Assembly (NCBI RefSeq): GCF_005871085.1
Contig: NZ_VAUP01000038.1
Location: 62,001-126,000 of the forward strand
Length of the DNA: 64,000 nucleotides
Direction of reading: 5' to 3'
Source of the DNA: Xanthobacter autotrophicus
GTDB lineage: Bacteria > Pseudomonadota > Alphaproteobacteria > Rhizobiales > Xanthobacteraceae
Shown here one piece after another: positions 9,045 through 18,242 of this stretch. Below the pieces are notes generated by a model. That model was not told the origin of the DNA, did no database searches, and was given only the letters and a program-made list of their open reading frames with translations. The translations under genes were made by a program, and so were the position numbers. Positions within the stretch are counted from its first letter, which is position 1. The number at the start of each line of letters is the position of its first letter.

Positions 9045-9830
9045 ATGAGTTCCATTCTGGCGAGCCTCCTCGCCCTTTTCGCCATCTGCGGCAGCGCGGT
9101 GGCCGGCCTGTGGCTGGCGCCCAAGCTGCCGGAGCACCACCTGACCGGGGAGACCGGCACCGCCGTGTCCGTATCCATGGCGGTGGTGGGCACGCTGGCG
9201 GCGCTGGTGCTGGGGCTGATGGTCAACAGCGCCTCGTCCTCCTTCAGCGCCCGCACCACGGCCATCGAGGCGCTGGCCGCCGATATCATCAAGCTCAACC
9301 GCGTGCTGCTCGGCTACGGCAGCGAGACGGCGGGGATCCGCGACGCGCTCGCCATCTATGCCCGCGCCAAGGCGGACGAGATTTCGAGGCCCGCCTCGAC
9401 CACCGACGAGGTCGGGGTCACCACCCTGCACGAGCTGGAAGCCCTCAATGACGAGGTGCTGCGGCTGGAGCCGAAGACCGACCGCGAGCGGCACATCCAG
9501 GCCCGCGCCATCAGCATCCTTGAAAACATGGTGGATGCGCGCTGGACGCTGGTGGAGAAGTCCAAGATGGTGATGCCCGCCCCGTTCTTCGTGATGCTGG
9601 TGGCGTGGCTGTCGCTGCTGTTCGCGAGCTTCGGCCTGTTCGCGCCCCGCAACGCCACGGTCATGGCCTTCCTGCTGCTGGGGGCCTCCGCCATCGCCGG
9701 CTGCGTGTTCATCATCCTGGAGCTGGGCGCGCCCTCGCAGGGGCTGATCCGGCCCTCGGCGGACCCGCTCTACCAGGTGGTAAAGGAACTCCAGATCACC
9801 ACCGTGCGCCCCGTCCGCGCGCCGGCCTGA
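9045..9830 (+). CDS. DUF4239 membrane protein
   Basis: 261 residues with two hydrophobic helices near the N-terminus (about 5-25 and 45-65), a soluble helical middle rich in Glu/Asp, and two C-terminal helices around 185-230. This layout, with LAALVLGLMVNSASSSF after the second helix, is that of DUF4239, a bestrophin-like group of unknown function. ATG 9045 chosen because upstream in-frame sequence is not membrane-like. No operon partner is close (200 bases to the thioesterase). Confidence 0.75.
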   Translation: MSSILASLLALFAICGSAVAGLWLAPKLPEHHLTGETGTAVSVSMAVVGTLAALVLGLMVNSASSSFSARTTAIEALAADIIKLNRVLLGYGSETAGIRDALAIYARAKADEISRPASTTDEVGVTTLHELEALNDEVLRLEPKTDRERHIQARAISILENMVDARWTLVEKSKMVMPAPFFVMLVAWLSLLFASFGLFAPRNATVMAFLLLGASAIAGCVFIILELGAPSQGLIRPSADPLYQVVKELQITTVRPVRAPA

Positions 9831-9962
9831 ACCGCGCCCGGACGGCAGGGTGGCACCAAGGTAAGGCATACTGCCCTTGTCGTGCTGAAATCCTGCCGCA
9901 ACGCAGCAAGAGCCCTTGAGCGGCCTGGCTTTTCACGCTTATCTCAGCGTGAGGGGCACGCC

Positions 9963-10025
9963 ATGCAGATGATACGCCACGTCCGTTCCGTGATGCGCCG
10001 CAGCACCCGCGCCGGGAGGGCCTGA
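9963..10025 (+). CDS. Possible 20-codon leader ORF upstream of the thioesterase
   Basis: A short frame (MQMIRHVRSVMRRSTRAGRA) ends three bases before the thioesterase ATG and contains that gene's ribosome site GGGAGG. An inverted repeat CACGCT-N6-AGCGTG (9934-9951) lies just upstream. The peptide is basic and too short to identify. It may be a coupling or regulatory leader or chance. Confidence 0.25.
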   Translation: MQMIRHVRSVMRRSTRAGRA

Positions 10026-10028
10026 ACC

Positions 10029-10739
10029 ATGCGGCTCGTCTGCCTGCCCCATGCCGGCGCCTCGGCGGCGCTGTTTCGGCCCTGGAAGGTCACCCTCTCC
10101 GGCATCGCCACCGTGGACAGCCCGGAGCTGCCCGGGCGCGGCACCCGCTACGGCGCCCCCTTCGCCACCGACATCGCCGCGCTGGCCGATGATCTTGCCG
10201 ACACGCTGGCGCAGCGCACCGTGCCGCTGGTGCTCTACGGCCATTCCATGGGCGCGCTGCTGGCCTTCGAAGTGGCGCGGTCGCTGGCCCGGCAGGGGGT
10301 GAGCGTGGCCGGGCTGGTATTGTCGGGTCGCGCCGCGCCGCACCTCGACGGCCCGCCCCGCGCCCGCCACACCATGACCGACGCCGAGCTGGTGGCCGAA
10401 CTGAGCGCCATCGGCGGCACCTCCAAAGAGGTGCTGGCCCAGCCGGACCTTCTGGCCATGACCCTGCCCGCCGTGCGCGCCGACTTCCGCATGGTGGACA
10501 CCTACGCCTTCAAGCCCGGCCCCGCGCTGGCGGTGCCGGCTGTCATCCTCGGCGGCTCCGAGGATGCCGCGACCCCGCCCGAGACCCTCCACGCCTGGAA
10601 CGCGCTGATCTGTGGCCCGCTCACGGTGGAGCTGTGGCCCGGCGGCCATTTCTTCGTGCGCGATCAGGAAGCGCGGCTGCTCGCCCTGCTGGCCAAGGTC
10701 ATCCCCGCCTGGCGGACCGCCCGCGCGCCTGTCGGCTGA
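10029..10739 (+). CDS. Type II thioesterase (alpha/beta hydrolase)
   Basis: 236-residue alpha/beta hydrolase of the GrsT/RifR type II thioesterase group, which removes stalled acyl groups from carrier proteins of nonribosomal peptide or polyketide synthases. Hallmarks: LPHAGASAALFRPW at the N-terminus, nucleophile Ser73 in GHSMGALLAFE, Asp in GGSEDAATPPE and the final His in WPGGHFFV. No synthase, carrier protein or phosphopantetheinyl transferase lies in the window, so its partner is elsewhere or its role differs. RBS GGGAGG about eight bases before ATG. Next gene downstream is cydD, 144 bases away. Confidence 0.83.
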   Translation: MRLVCLPHAGASAALFRPWKVTLSGIATVDSPELPGRGTRYGAPFATDIAALADDLADTLAQRTVPLVLYGHSMGALLAFEVARSLARQGVSVAGLVLSGRAAPHLDGPPRARHTMTDAELVAELSAIGGTSKEVLAQPDLLAMTLPAVRADFRMVDTYAFKPGPALAVPAVILGGSEDAATPPETLHAWNALICGPLTVELWPGGHFFVRDQEARLLALLAKVIPAWRTARAPVG

Positions 10740-10883
10740 GGGGTCGGCCGCGCGGCCCGGCCTCGGCCTAGCTCTCCCGCCGATCAAGCGGATGTGCCCG
10801 CGCCCGCCAACCTGTCGCGTTGGGGCCGCCCCGCCGCCGTGCTATGCGAGCCGACCGGAGCAGGGCGCGGGAGATCATCAGCG

Positions 10884-12830
10884 GTGAGCGACGCCAACGC
10901 GCGCGACGACAAGCGCCTGTCTGCCTTCCTCTCAGCGCTGCGGGCGCCGGCGCGGCGCGATCTGTCCCGCGCCTATGTCTTCGCTTTCGTCGGCGGCCTG
11001 TGCGTCATCGCCCAGGCGGCATTGGCGGCGCGGCTGGTGGATCAGGTCATCTTCGCCCATCGGCCGTTGACGCAGGCGGGCGCTGAAATCGCCGGCTTCC
11101 TTGCCGCCGTTGTCCTGCGGGCGCTGTGCGGCTGGGCGGCGGAGCGGGCCGGCTTTGCCGCCGCAGCGCGGGTGATGCGCACGCTGCGCGCCGACCTCCT
11201 GGACCACGTGGCGCGGCTCGGCCCCGCCGGCCTCTCCGCCCTGCGGACGGGTGAGACCGTGGCGGCGCTGTCTGCCGGCATCCGGGCGGTGGAGCCTTAT
11301 TACACGCGCTACCTGCCCGCCTCCATGATGGCGGTGGTGCTGCCGGTCGCCATCCTGGTGGCGGTGTTTCCGCTCGATTGGGTGTCCGGCCTCATCTTCC
11401 TTGCCACCGCGCCGCTCATCCCGCTGTTCATGATCCTCATCGGCAAGGGGGCGGAGGCGCTGAACAAGCGCCAGTGGCGCGCGCTCGCCCGCATGTCCGG
11501 CCATCTGCTGGATGCGGTGCAGGGCCTTGCCACCCTGAAGGCGTTCAACGCCACGGCGCGCATGGCGCAGCGGGTGGGCGAGGTGGCCGACGCCTATCGC
11601 CGCGACACCATGGCGGTGTTGCGGGTGGCCTTCCTGTCGTCGCTGGTGCTGGAATTCTTCGCCACGGTCTCCATTGCGCTGGCCGCCATCTTCATCGGCT
11701 TCCGGCTGCTGTGGGGCGGCATGGATTTCTTCAACGGCCTGTTCATCCTGCTGCTGGCGCCGGAATTCTACCAGCCGCTCCGGGCCATGGGCACGGCTTA
11801 CCACGCCAAGATGGAAGCCATCGGCGCCGCCGAGCGCATCGTCGCCCTGGCCGACGCGCCCGCCCTCGCCGAGCCGGGTGGGAGTGGGGTCGTGCCGGGG
11901 GGGATGGGCAGGGGCGTGCCCTTTTCCGCCGCCGCCGGTGTCGATGGCGCGCCCCTCCCTCTCCCCAACCCTCCCCCGCAAGCGGGAGAGGGGGCCGACC
12001 GCGCGGGGCTGGAGGGTGCTCTCGGGCTTTCTGGAATCCCGGCCGACACCAGTGACCAAAACGCCCTGGACCGCCCCCACCCCATCACCCTGCGCTTCGA
12101 GGATGTCACTCTCACCTTCGCAGGCGGGCGCCGCGCCCTCGATGGGATCACGCTGGAGGTGCCCGCTGGCGCGCGGGTGGCGCTGGTGGGCGCCTCGGGC
12201 GCCGGCAAGTCCTCCCTCATCCATCTGGCGCTGGGCTTCGTGCGGCCCACCTCCGGCCGGGTGCTGGTGAACGGCGTGCCCCTCGGCGACCTGAACATGG
12301 TCGACTGGCGCCGGCACATTGCCTATGTCGGCCAGCGCCCGCGCCTGTTCGCGGGGACGCTGGCCGACAATATCGCCCCGGGCGAGGCCGCCCCCGACCC
12401 GGCCCGCCTCACCGCCGCCCTTGAGGCCGCTGGCCTCGGCCCGGCGGTGGCGCGCCTGCCTGGTGGCCTTGCGGCGCGGGTGGGAGAGGGCGGCTCCGGC
12501 CTTTCGGGGGGCGAAGCCCACCGCCTCGCGCTGGCCCGCGCCTTCTATCGCGCCGCGCCCTTCATCGCGCTGGACGAGCCCACCGCCCATCTCGACCGCG
12601 CCACCGAGGCCGAGGTGAATGCCGCCCTCTCCCGCCTCATTGCGGGCCGCACCGCCTTGTTCGCGGTCCATCGCCTGGGCCAGGCGGCGGAGGCGGATCT
12701 GGTGGTGGTGCTGGACGCTGGCCGCATCATCGAGCGCGGCCCGCCCGCCGACCTTCTCGCCCAGGGCGGGGCCTATGCCCGCCTCGCCCGCACCGGACCG
12801 GATCTCGCCGAAATGGAGGCGCTGTCATGA
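10884..12830 (+). CDS. cydD: CydD, ABC transporter subunit for cytochrome bd assembly
   Basis: One half of the heterodimeric CydDC exporter needed to assemble cytochrome bd oxidase; it moves cysteine/glutathione or supports haem handling. An N-terminal six-helix membrane domain is followed by an ATPase domain with Walker A GASGAGKSS, signature LSGGEAHR and Walker B FIALDEP. GTG 10884 is taken as start because GGGAG lies upstream; another GTG at 10794 is possible. At 648 residues it is longer than usual: residues about 330-392 form a Gly/Pro-rich linker insert containing an in-frame palindromic repeat. Its TGA overlaps the cydC ATG. Confidence 0.9.
   Translation: MSDANARDDKRLSAFLSALRAPARRDLSRAYVFAFVGGLCVIAQAALAARLVDQVIFAHRPLTQAGAEIAGFLAAVVLRALCGWAAERAGFAAAARVMRTLRADLLDHVARLGPAGLSALRTGETVAALSAGIRAVEPYYTRYLPASMMAVVLPVAILVAVFPLDWVSGLIFLATAPLIPLFMILIGKGAEALNKRQWRALARMSGHLLDAVQGLATLKAFNATARMAQRVGEVADAYRRDTMAVLRVAFLSSLVLEFFATVSIALAAIFIGFRLLWGGMDFFNGLFILLLAPEFYQPLRAMGTAYHAKMEAIGAAERIVALADAPALAEPGGSGVVPGGMGRGVPFSAAAGVDGAPLPLPNPPPQAGEGADRAGLEGALGLSGIPADTSDQNALDRPHPITLRFEDVTLTFAGGRRALDGITLEVPAGARVALVGASGAGKSSLIHLALGFVRPTSGRVLVNGVPLGDLNMVDWRRHIAYVGQRPRLFAGTLADNIAPGEAAPDPARLTAALEAAGLGPAVARLPGGLAARVGEGGSGLSGGEAHRLALARAFYRAAPFIALDEPTAHLDRATEAEVNAALSRLIAGRTALFAVHRLGQAAEADLVVVLDAGRIIERGPPADLLAQGGAYARLARTGPDLAEMEALS
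11969..11992. repeat. Palindromic repeat core inside the cydD coding sequence
   Basis: The arms CCCTCCCCCGC and GCGGGAGAGGG flank AA. Read on the other strand, all 24 bases are identical to the palindrome at 61998-62021 in the nrtA-nrtB gap. It is preceded by CTCCCCAAC, which also precedes the second palindrome of that gap. In cydD it is translated in frame as part of PLPNPPPQAGEG in the linker. This is a dispersed repeat copied into, or captured by, a coding region. Confidence 0.8.
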
Positions 12831-14539
12831 GCACCTTCCTGCGGCTCCTCGCCCTCATGCGCCGGGAGGCTGGCTGGATGGCGCTCGCGGTGCTGCTGTC
12901 GGCGGCAGCGAGCCTGTCCCAGGTTGGGCTCTTGGCGGCTTCTGGCTGGTTCATCACCGCCATGGCCCTGGCCGGCGCGGCCGGGGCGGCCATGAACCCC
13001 TTCACCGCCTCCGCCGCCATTCGCGCCTTCGCCCTTACTCGCACCGGCGCGCGCTATGGTGAACGGCTGGTGGGCCACGACGCCACCCTGCGCTTCCTCG
13101 CCCGGCTGCGGCCATGGTTCTTCACCCGGCTGGTGCCGCTGGCCCCGGCGGCGCTGGAAGAAGAGCGTTCCGGCGATCTCCTCGCCCGCCTGCGCACCGA
13201 TATCGACCGGCTGGAATTCGCCTTCCTGCGCATCCTCTCGCCGGTGCTGGCGGCCCTTGTGGTGGTGGTTGTGGCGGTGGCCTTCATGGCCGCATATGAC
13301 GGCGCCATCGCGCTGCTGCTGCTTGGCTTGGCGCTGGTGGCCGGGGCCGGGGTTCCGGCTCTGGTGCACGCGCTGGGCTCCGGCGCCTCGCGGCGCCTCG
13401 CCGCCGGCACCGGGGCCTATGAGGCGGCGCTGGTGGATCATCTGGAAGGCGCGGCCGAGCTGGCCATCTATGATCCCGCAGGTCGCCACCGGCTGCTGAT
13501 CGAGGCGCAGGGCGATGCCCTGCTCGCCGACGAGCAGCGCCTCGCCAGCCTGTCCGGCGCCGCCGGGTCCGGGGTGGGACTGGTGGCGCAAGTAGCTTTC
13601 CTGGGGGTGCTGCTTATGGGCGCCCCGGCGGTGCTCGGCGGCACGCTTGCAGCCTCCGACTGGGCCATGCTGGCGCTGGCCTGCCTCGCCGTGTTCGACG
13701 CCCTGGCCCCGCTGCCGCTGGCCATGCAGGCCCTGCCGACGACGCTGGCCAGCGCAAGGCGCATCTTCGCGTTGGTGGACCGGCCGGCCCCGGTGAACGA
13801 GGCCGGCGGGTCGGCCCCGGCCGAGGGGGCGCTGGTGTTCGCCGGCGTCGGCCTCACCTATCCCGGCGCTACGGGTCCAGCGCTGGTGGATATCGACCTT
13901 ACGCTGGCGCCGGGCCGCCATGTGGCGGTGGTCGGCCCCAGCGGCTCCGGCAAGTCGAGCCTGATCGCCCTCGCTTTGCGCTTCCGCGCGCCGGACCAGG
14001 GGCGCATCACCTATGGCGGCGTCCCGGTGGAGACCATCGAGGCCGACGCCCTGCGCCGCCGCCTCGGGGTGCTCCGGCAGGACGACCACCTGTTCGCCGA
14101 CACCCTCATGGACAATCTGCGGGTGGCGGACCCCGATGCCTCGCCCGCGCGGTGCGCCGCCGCCTGCGCCACGGCGGGCATCCTCGGCTTTGTCGAAGCG
14201 CAGCCGTTGAAGTTCGAGACCTTCGTGGGCGCCCACGGTGCCAGCCTGTCCGGCGGAGAGGCGCGGCGACTGGCTTTCGCGCGCACCCTGCTGAAGGACG
14301 CGCCGATATTGATGTGTGACGAACCTCTTGAAGGTCTGGATGCAAACACCGCCCGTGAGGTGATGACGGCGGTATTGGATGCCTCCCGCGGGCGGGCGCT
14401 GCTGCTGGTCACCCACAGCCGGGTCGGGCTCTCCCGCATGGACGAGATCGTGGTGCTGGAGGCCGGCCGCATCACCCGGCGCGGGTCGCCGGACGAGGTG
14501 CTGCCGTTTCTGGATAACCCTGATTTGGTAGAGGGTTAG
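12827..14539 (+). CDS. cydC: CydC, ABC transporter subunit for cytochrome bd assembly
   Basis: 570-residue partner of CydD in the inner membrane. Six predicted helices occupy residues 1-300 (opening LLALMRREAGWMALAVLLSA), and the ATPase domain from about 325 carries GPSGSGKSS, signature LSGGEARR and Walker B ILMCDEPLEGLD. It starts with ATGA overlapping the cydD stop, so the two are coupled. Its TAG overlaps the convergent ClC stop by two bases. The oxidase genes cydAB are not adjacent, unlike many operons. Confidence 0.92.
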   Translation: MSTFLRLLALMRREAGWMALAVLLSAAASLSQVGLLAASGWFITAMALAGAAGAAMNPFTASAAIRAFALTRTGARYGERLVGHDATLRFLARLRPWFFTRLVPLAPAALEEERSGDLLARLRTDIDRLEFAFLRILSPVLAALVVVVVAVAFMAAYDGAIALLLLGLALVAGAGVPALVHALGSGASRRLAAGTGAYEAALVDHLEGAAELAIYDPAGRHRLLIEAQGDALLADEQRLASLSGAAGSGVGLVAQVAFLGVLLMGAPAVLGGTLAASDWAMLALACLAVFDALAPLPLAMQALPTTLASARRIFALVDRPAPVNEAGGSAPAEGALVFAGVGLTYPGATGPALVDIDLTLAPGRHVAVVGPSGSGKSSLIALALRFRAPDQGRITYGGVPVETIEADALRRRLGVLRQDDHLFADTLMDNLRVADPDASPARCAAACATAGILGFVEAQPLKFETFVGAHGASLSGGEARRLAFARTLLKDAPILMCDEPLEGLDANTAREVMTAVLDASRGRALLLVTHSRVGLSRMDEIVVLEAGRITRRGSPDEVLPFLDNPDLVEG

Positions 14540-15915
14540 TCCTTGGTGCGGCGCTCGCGCTCGTCCCATCCGCCCAGTTCCTCGCTGGCGGGCGGGGCCT
14601 CCTGGCGCGGGGTTCCGGCAAGGCGCAGGGTGCGGTCGAGCAGCACCTCATAGATGGGCTTGCCGCCCAGCGCCTCGGCCACCAGATTGGCGGTAACGCA
14701 GGTCAAAATCACTGGAACAAGAAGGCCATAGGAGCCGGTAAGTTCGGCCACCAGCACCATGCCCACCAGCGGCGCCCGCACCGTCGCCGAGAACAGCCCG
14801 CCCATGGCCGCGATCCCGAACGCCGCCACTGCATCCGGAGGCAGCGGTACCACCAGCGCCAGAAGGGTAGCGAACAGCACCCCCACAGCGGTCGCCAGCG
14901 CCAGGATCGGGGCAAAGATTCCGCCTGGAATTCCAGTGGAGTAGCTTGCCATGGTCATGGTGAAGCGGATCAGCACGATGCCCGCCAGCGTCAGCGCCGG
15001 CAGGCCGAGGCCGGGCAGCGAGACGGCCAGTTGCTCGCCGCCGAAGGTCGCCTCCGGCCGCAGCAGGATCAGCGGCCCCACAGCAGCCCCCACCAGCACC
15101 GGCAACAGATAGGGCGAGACCTTCAGCGCCAGCATCCGCGCCCCATCGAGCGATGCCACCAGCGCCCGGTTGAAGGCGACCCCCACCGCCCCCAGCACCG
15201 CCCCCAGGGCGAGGAAGGCGGGCAGCAGCAAGAGCGGCATGTCCGGCACGTCGAGCTTCATGTCGGGGGCGGTCCCACCGATGGCCTCGGCCATCACCGC
15301 GCTCGCCACCGAGCACAGGATGACGGCGCTATAGGTGCGCAGGCCATAAGGAAATTGGCGCCGCGTCTCCTCGATCACGAACAGGATGGCGGCCAGCGGG
15401 GCGTTGAATGCGGCGGCAAGACCGGCCGCCGCGCCGGCGGCCAGCAGGCCCCGGCTGTCCCGCGTGTCGAGCCTCACCGCGTCCGACAGGGCCTTGGCGA
15501 TGGCGGCGCCCATGTGGATGGTCGGCCCCTCCCGCCCGGCCACAAGGCCCGAGCCCAGCGCCAGCATGCCACCCACGAACTTCACCGGCAGCACCCGCTG
15601 CCAGCGCACCGGCCGCAGGCCTTCCAGCGCTCCTTCGATCTCCTGCACCCCCGACCCCGCCGCCTCCGGCGCGAAGGCGCGCACCAGGGCGACCGCGAGC
15701 GCCACCATCACCGCCGCCATTGCGGACATGGCGAGGTAGAGCAACGGTCCATCAAGGTGGGAGCGGATGAGGTCCGGCCATTGGGAGAGCACGTCCACGG
15801 CCATGTGGAAATAGGCCCCGACGGCGCCCACCAGCAGCCCCGCGCCCACGGCGAGGACATAATAAAGCAGATCTCGCGGCGTTCGGCGGGCGGCGGCAGG
15901 CGCGTGTCGCGTCAC
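14536..15915 (-). CDS. ClC-family chloride/proton antiporter
   Basis: 459-residue ClC protein. The three anion-pathway signatures are present in order: GSGVQEIEG, GREGPTIHMG (with the gating glutamate) and GIPGGIFAP. The FVIEETRRQF segment keeps the inner proton glutamate (equivalent to E203 of E. coli ClcA), so it is probably a Cl-/H+ exchanger rather than a channel. The GTG start at 15915 begins MTRHAPAAARR and leads into the first helix. No CBS domains follow. The role may be acid tolerance or charge balance. Confidence 0.9.
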   Translation of the reverse strand: MTRHAPAAARRTPRDLLYYVLAVGAGLLVGAVGAYFHMAVDVLSQWPDLIRSHLDGPLLYLAMSAMAAVMVALAVALVRAFAPEAAGSGVQEIEGALEGLRPVRWQRVLPVKFVGGMLALGSGLVAGREGPTIHMGAAIAKALSDAVRLDTRDSRGLLAAGAAAGLAAAFNAPLAAILFVIEETRRQFPYGLRTYSAVILCSVASAVMAEAIGGTAPDMKLDVPDMPLLLLPAFLALGAVLGAVGVAFNRALVASLDGARMLALKVSPYLLPVLVGAAVGPLILLRPEATFGGEQLAVSLPGLGLPALTLAGIVLIRFTMTMASYSTGIPGGIFAPILALATAVGVLFATLLALVVPLPPDAVAAFGIAAMGGLFSATVRAPLVGMVLVAELTGSYGLLVPVILTCVTANLVAEALGGKPIYEVLLDRTLRLAGTPRQEAPPASEELGGWDERERRTKD

Positions 15916-16071
15916 GCAAGGACCTCGGTTGCAAGAGAGCAGACGCTTGGTGCGCCCCCCGAAGCCTTACCGGAGGCAGGCCCTGCGGGGCAAGCCGTCT
16001 GGCCGCAGAAGCGGGGCGCGCGCCGTCGCGGCCGGTCGCGCCGACGCACGTTCCCCTTGCTGACCCACGCT

Positions 16072-17841
16072 TTAAACAGGCACGACGCCGCCCTCTGGCG
16101 GGTGGAACATGGGCGTGGAGACCGGCCTCAGCGTGCGCGGCGCCTCATCGCCGTGAAGGTGCAGCACCCGGTCGTGGAGGTCGGCGAGGGTGGAGCGGTG
16201 GCCGATGGAAATGAAGGTGGCGTGCGGCAGCCGGTCCTGAAGCAGGGCATAGAGCGCCGCCTCGGACGGCTCGTCCAAGGCCGAGGTGGCCTCGTCCAGC
16301 AGCAGCACGTCGGGGGCGTCGAGCAGCGCGCGGGCGATGGCGAGGCGCTGCTGTTCGCCCAGGGACAGTTCGTGGGGCCACAGCGCCTCTTCCTCCAGCC
16401 GGTCGGCGAGGGCGGGCAGGCCTACGGCGGCGAGGATCTCGGTGAGGCGCTCCTTCGGCACCATATCCACCGGCCGCGGATAGGTGAGGGCGACGTCGAG
16501 GCGGCCCACCGGCACATAAGGCTTCTGGGGCAGGACCAGCAACCGCTGGTCCTCGTTCCGGTGCACCGTGCCCGAGCCGAACGGCCAGATGCCGGCGATG
16601 GCACGCAGAAGCGTGGTTTTGCCGGCGCCGGATGGGCCGGTAATCAGCACCCGCTCGCCTCGATCGATGGCGATCTCTCCGGTCTGGATGAGCGGGGCAC
16701 CGCCAGGCAGCCGCACGTCGAGGTCGCGCAGGGTGAGGCCCTGGGAGCCGGCCTCGCGCGGCATGCCGAAGGCCGGCACATCCGCGCCCACGCGGGCCTT
16801 GGCGATGGCCGTCTCGAAGCCGGTGAGGCGGTGCACCACCGAGGCCCATTCGGCCAGCGTGACATAGCTGGAGATGAAGAAGGAGAAGGAGCCCTGCACC
16901 GAGCCGAAGGCGCTCGCAGTCTGCATCAACTGCCCGAGCTGGATCTGGCCGGCGAAGTAGGCGGGGGCCACCACGACGTAAGGGAAGATGGTGGAGATCT
17001 GGTTGTAGCCGGCGGTGAACCAGGTGAGGCGCTTCTGCGCCTTCATGAGATCCACGAAATTGCCGAAGATGCGCGAGAAGCGTCCGTCGAGCTTGCGATC
17101 CTCGGCCGGTGAGCCGTTGAGCAGGGCGATCTGCTCGCCGTTCTCGCGCACCCGCACGAGGTCCACGCGGAAGTCGGCTTCATAGCGCTGCTGGTCGAAG
17201 TTGAGCTTCACCAGCGGCCGGCCGATGAAATGGGCAATGACCGTGCCCGCCGCGGCATAGATCAGCGCCGCGAAGAACAGATAGCCGGGAATATTGATCT
17301 CGTGGCCGAACAGCTTCAGCCCCAGCGGGCCGGACAGATTCCACAAGATGACGCTGAAGGAAAACAGCGAGACGACGGTGCCGAGCAGCCCCACACCCAC
17401 CGAGATGGTACGGTTGACGAAGATCTGCACGTCCTCGGCGATGCGCTGGTCCGGGTTGTCGGCGGCATCGCCCGACAGGCGCAGGCGGTAGTGCACGTCG
17501 TCGGAGAGCCAGGCGTCGAGATAGCGCTTGGTGAGCCAGCGCCGCCAGCGGATCTCCAGTCCCTGCTTCAGGTAGACTTGATAGACCGCCACCCCGATGG
17601 CACCGGCGGCGAGGCCGCAGAACACCAGGATCTGCTTCTGGAATGCCGGGAAGTCCTTGTCCTGGATGGCATTGTAGAAGGCGACGTTCCACTCGTTGAG
17701 CAGCACGGTGGCGAACACCCAGGCGAGTTCCAGGGCGATGACGGCGGCGAGCAGGCCGATGGCGGTCCACCGCTCCTCGCTCCTGAAGTAGGGCATGGCG
17801 AGGCGGCGGATGTCGCCGATGAGGGTGAAAAGCGCGCGCAC
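16072..17841 (-). CDS. ABC transporter, fused permease/ATPase (SbmA/BacA-YddA-like)
   Basis: 589-residue half-transporter with membrane and ATPase domains in one chain. The membrane part (about residues 20-330) resembles the SbmA/BacA-related, ABCD-like family: NEWNVAFYNAIQDKDFPAF, then WRRWLTKRYLDAWL and NPDQRIAEDVQIFV. The ATPase has GPSGAGKTT, signature LSLGEQQR and Walker B LLLDEATSALDE. GTG 17841 (VRALFTLIGDIRRL) is preceded by GGGAGAG at good spacing; the longer frame to 17913 has a basic tail without homology. Substrate unknown; relatives handle peptides, fatty acids or cobalamin. Confidence 0.85.
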   Translation of the reverse strand: MRALFTLIGDIRRLAMPYFRSEERWTAIGLLAAVIALELAWVFATVLLNEWNVAFYNAIQDKDFPAFQKQILVFCGLAAGAIGVAVYQVYLKQGLEIRWRRWLTKRYLDAWLSDDVHYRLRLSGDAADNPDQRIAEDVQIFVNRTISVGVGLLGTVVSLFSFSVILWNLSGPLGLKLFGHEINIPGYLFFAALIYAAAGTVIAHFIGRPLVKLNFDQQRYEADFRVDLVRVRENGEQIALLNGSPAEDRKLDGRFSRIFGNFVDLMKAQKRLTWFTAGYNQISTIFPYVVVAPAYFAGQIQLGQLMQTASAFGSVQGSFSFFISSYVTLAEWASVVHRLTGFETAIAKARVGADVPAFGMPREAGSQGLTLRDLDVRLPGGAPLIQTGEIAIDRGERVLITGPSGAGKTTLLRAIAGIWPFGSGTVHRNEDQRLLVLPQKPYVPVGRLDVALTYPRPVDMVPKERLTEILAAVGLPALADRLEEEALWPHELSLGEQQRLAIARALLDAPDVLLLDEATSALDEPSEAALYALLQDRLPHATFISIGHRSTLADLHDRVLHLHGDEAPRTLRPVSTPMFHPPEGGVVPV

Positions 17842-18029
17842 GAAGGATCTCTCCCGATACCAAGGGCGCGCAGCTTTGCCGGCTGGCGCATGACCGCACC
17901 ATGGCCGCCGCATGAACGATTGGAAAGGTGCCGAAGGGGAAGTGGGGCGTGGCGGAGGGCAGGTTACAGACAGGATTGATCACTCTGTCTGTAACGCTGC
18001 GCCAGAATCCATGAAGCGCGCGAACGCGC

Positions 18030-18242
18030 TCAGGCCTTCTTCACGAACTCCGTGCGCAGCACGAGGCCCTTGACCTTCTCGACCTTGCAGTCGATCTCCT
18101 CCGGGTCGTCGGTGAGGCGGATGCCCTTCACCAGCGTGCCCCGCTTCAGGGTGACGGACGTGCCCTTCACCTTGAGATCCTTGATGAGGGTCACGTTGTC
18201 GCCATCCTTCAGGATGGCGCCGTTCGCGTCCTTGACGTCCAC
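18030..18242 (-). CDS. PhnA-like (YjdM) small protein
   Basis: 70-residue protein matching the C-terminal PhnA/YjdM domain: VKDANGAILKDGDNVTLIKD, then LKVKGTSVTLKRGTLVKGI and LVLRTEFVKKA. The family was named for alkylphosphonate use, but its function is unsettled. The N-terminal zinc ribbon of longer members is absent, as in many rhizobial versions. GTG 18242 immediately follows the TGA of the acyl-CoA ligase gene (TGAGTG), with GGAGG upstream inside that gene, so translation is coupled to it. Confidence 0.82.
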   Translation of the reverse strand: MDVKDANGAILKDGDNVTLIKDLKVKGTSVTLKRGTLVKGIRLTDDPEEIDCKVEKVKGLVLRTEFVKKA

